From UBA1494_A sp963973975 (GTDB taxonomy: Bacteria; Bacteroidota; Bacteroidia; Flavobacteriales_E; Vicingaceae), in assembly GCA_963973975.1 (NCBI GenBank), contig CAXBCF010000018.1:1-64000 (forward strand): DNA of 64,000 nucleotides, given 5' to 3'. Positions 62,666 through 64,000 of this stretch are shown one piece after another. A program made the position numbers and the translations under genes. The notes beneath the pieces are model-generated. The model did no database searches. It was not told the DNA's origin and saw nothing but the letters and a program-made list of their open reading frames with translations. Position 1 is the first letter of the stretch. Each line of letters begins with the position of its first letter.

Positions 62666-64000
62666 ATGAACAGTAAAAACATAACCAGAACTGCAGCTAT
62701 AATTTTTTCAGAAGAAAGTTCTGCAATAAAATCAACAACTGTTCAACGCAAAATAATTGAATCACTATTTGTTGAAAACGGCAATTCTGAGCTTACAATT
62801 GATCAAATAATTGACGAATTAAAGTCGTCTTTAGAACTAGACTTTGATACGGAAGAAATTAATCAACTTATCAAGGATGAAAAAAAGTCGAATTTTGAAA
62901 TTCGTCTTGATGGTTCGTCAAATGAAAATTTCTTACGACTAGAAAAAAAGCGATACGACCTTTTAAAACAGAGAGAGAAAGAGAATTCAATATTCCAACA
63001 TATTGAAAGATTTGAATCTGAAATTTATGAAGGTGACTTAAGCGCAGATACGCTTGATCAAATTTTGCACAAGTTTTTATACGAACTACTGAATAAAAAC
63101 ATACAAGCATTTAGAAAAATTGCAAAAAGCACAAACTCAACGAGTAACTTATACATTGACCCCAATATATTTACTGTTGAAGAACGCTTAGCTATTAATC
63201 AATTTATTGATTGGGAAGACAATTCTAAGAATAAATCAATTTTCGCACTTATCAGCTATTCCATTGAATATGCAGTAATTAATAATCACTACGAAAGTTC
63301 TGATGTTTTTCTAAAGTCAATAAAGGATAAGATATTCTATTTAGACAATAATGTTCTTTATAGAGCGATAGGCATAAACGGCCAAAATCGTAAAAATCGA
63401 ATAGCAACATTTTTAGAAAAATGTATTTCAGCAGGACAGATATTTAAAATTTCCTCTTACACAGAGAAAGAGTTTAAAGAAACTATTAAGCACCACATAA
63501 AGAACCTTCAACGAGTCCCTTTTAAAAGGATAAACCATAATTTGTTTTCCAAATACTCATTGAATCCAAGTATTTATGAATATTACCATAAATGGAAAGC
63601 AAATAGGACAACCTATGGTTTTGAACTTTTCACAACTCACCTCATGTCTGAACTTGAAGCATTCAAGAAAAAATATAAGGTAGAAACAGTATACAAAATT
63701 CCTTTCGACCCAAAAGATAAAGAACCAGAAAAGAGAATTTCAGAATATCAAGATGAGATTGGCGCAGCGAAAGGATATGGCTATGAGAAATCACATTATT
63801 TTGATGCCGTAAATACTTATCTCATTGAAAAATTAAGGGGACAAAATCAAAACTCAATAACAGACACGAAGTACTTTTTTGTTTCGACTGATCAAAAGCT
63901 CAGGGATTGGGATTTTGCAAGAAATGAATTCCAACCTATTGCTTTAATTCCAAGTCAGTGGATGGCCATTCTTCTAAAATATCACTCTAGAAGTTCAAAT
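62666..64000 (+). CDS. Protein with C-terminal PIN-like nuclease domain (3' end outside window)
   Basis: An open frame from ATG 62666 to the window edge, 445 codons without a stop, so the end is not seen. Residues about 1-75 look like a helical, winged-helix-like start (TTVQRKIIESLFVENG; LTIDQIIDELKSSLEL). Residues about 75-220 are helical and charged. From about 222 the PIN layout appears: first acidic residue D227 in IFYLDNNVLYRAIGINGQNR, then T266-E-K-E269 (SSYTEKEFKETI), D380 in HYFDAVNTYLIEKL, and D409 in FFVSTDQKLRDW, followed by IALIPSQWMAILL. This order (D, TxxE, D, TxD) is that of metal-dependent PIN ribonucleases, with about 110 residues inserted between the second and third. Role is inferred: RNA or tRNA cleavage in defence or stress. 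Its location after tRNA-Ser and tandem repeats suggests an accessory island. Confidence 0.78.
   Translation, partial: MNSKNITRTAAIIFSEESSAIKSTTVQRKIIESLFVENGNSELTIDQIIDELKSSLELDFDTEEINQLIKDEKKSNFEIRLDGSSNENFLRLEKKRYDLLKQREKENSIFQHIERFESEIYEGDLSADTLDQILHKFLYELLNKNIQAFRKIAKSTNSTSNLYIDPNIFTVEERLAINQFIDWEDNSKNKSIFALISYSIEYAVINNHYESSDVFLKSIKDKIFYLDNNVLYRAIGINGQNRKNRIATFLEKCISAGQIFKISSYTEKEFKETIKHHIKNLQRVPFKRINHNLFSKYSLNPSIYEYYHKWKANRTTYGFELFTTHLMSELEAFKKKYKVETVYKIPFDPKDKEPEKRISEYQDEIGAAKGYGYEKSHYFDAVNTYLIEKLRGQNQNSITDTKYFFVSTDQKLRDWDFARNEFQPIALIPSQWMAILLKYHSRSSN

Noticed and set aside
62871..63110. 79-codon minus-strand frame near the right edge
   Set aside because: It lies wholly within the long plus-strand PIN-like frame and has no family features.

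Overview
The window is a low-GC chromosomal segment from a member of the Bacteroidota, most like a free-living Flavobacteriales-type organism. Four surface proteins carry type IX secretion (T9SS) C-terminal sorting domains of type A (YPNPTSD motifs) or type B (CHU_C, FNRWGEKV motif). A PorP/SprF protein and a PorV/PorQ-family protein are present, several Bacteroidota-only DUF families occur (DUF2797, DUF3127, DUF6438, DUF6702, DUF7948, GWxTD), and several genes are preceded by the TTTG / TAnnTTTG promoter of this phylum. Much is housekeeping (dnaA, sucD, SRP RNA, tRNA-Ser, RdgB, cyclophilin, TsaC-like, transaldolase). I see no IS element, prophage or CRISPR array.

Layout. 1-438 is the tail of a T9SS type B protein. 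439-823 is a repeat element bounded by perfect 35-bp inverted repeats. 824-2106 is a minus-strand transaldolase and TsaC-like pair. 2205-2300 is the SRP RNA gene (minus strand). 3882-14806 is a six-gene surface module: two large secreted proteins, a lipoprotein, a TonB-dependent receptor, a PorV/PorQ-like barrel protein and a beta-propeller lipoprotein. 14879-22313 holds mixed metabolism (sucD, DEAD-box helicase, peroxiredoxin, methyltransferase with CoA-transferase). 22323-25154 pairs DUF6702 with an M1 peptidase. 25223-35474 is a surface-polysaccharide cluster (flippase, acetyltransferase, glycosyltransferases, SDR dehydratase, nucleotidyltransferase, membrane proteins), one gene of which appears frameshifted. 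35526-41630 is a 2034-residue PKD protein built from an internal duplication, followed by a tight rdgB-cyclophilin-DUF3127-DUF457 operon.

44083-44730 is a repeat-rich gap. 46954-54786 is a minus-strand T9SS type B module: a giant DUF7948/SBBP cargo, its PorP/SprF partner, and a TPR-PD40-OmpA-like-DUF1573 protein. 54894-61531 holds an N-acetylglucosamine kinase-like protein, an RsmI-like methylase, LMW-PTP, dnaA, a thioesterase, a glycosyltransferase and a GWxTD protein. After another repeat-rich gap comes tRNA-Ser(UGA), then a large palindrome with 125-bp tandem repeats, and finally a gene running off the right edge (62666-64000) whose C-terminal half has the acidic-residue layout of a PIN-like nuclease. 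That tRNA-repeat-PIN region is the best candidate for the start of an accessory or defence island, but only its first gene is visible.

Genes working together: the T9SS cargos and their partners suggest heavy investment in surface display; the polysaccharide cluster would make a secreted or LPS-linked glycan; the six-gene module looks like one export or uptake unit. Functions come from motif and family recognition by eye; no database search was possible.
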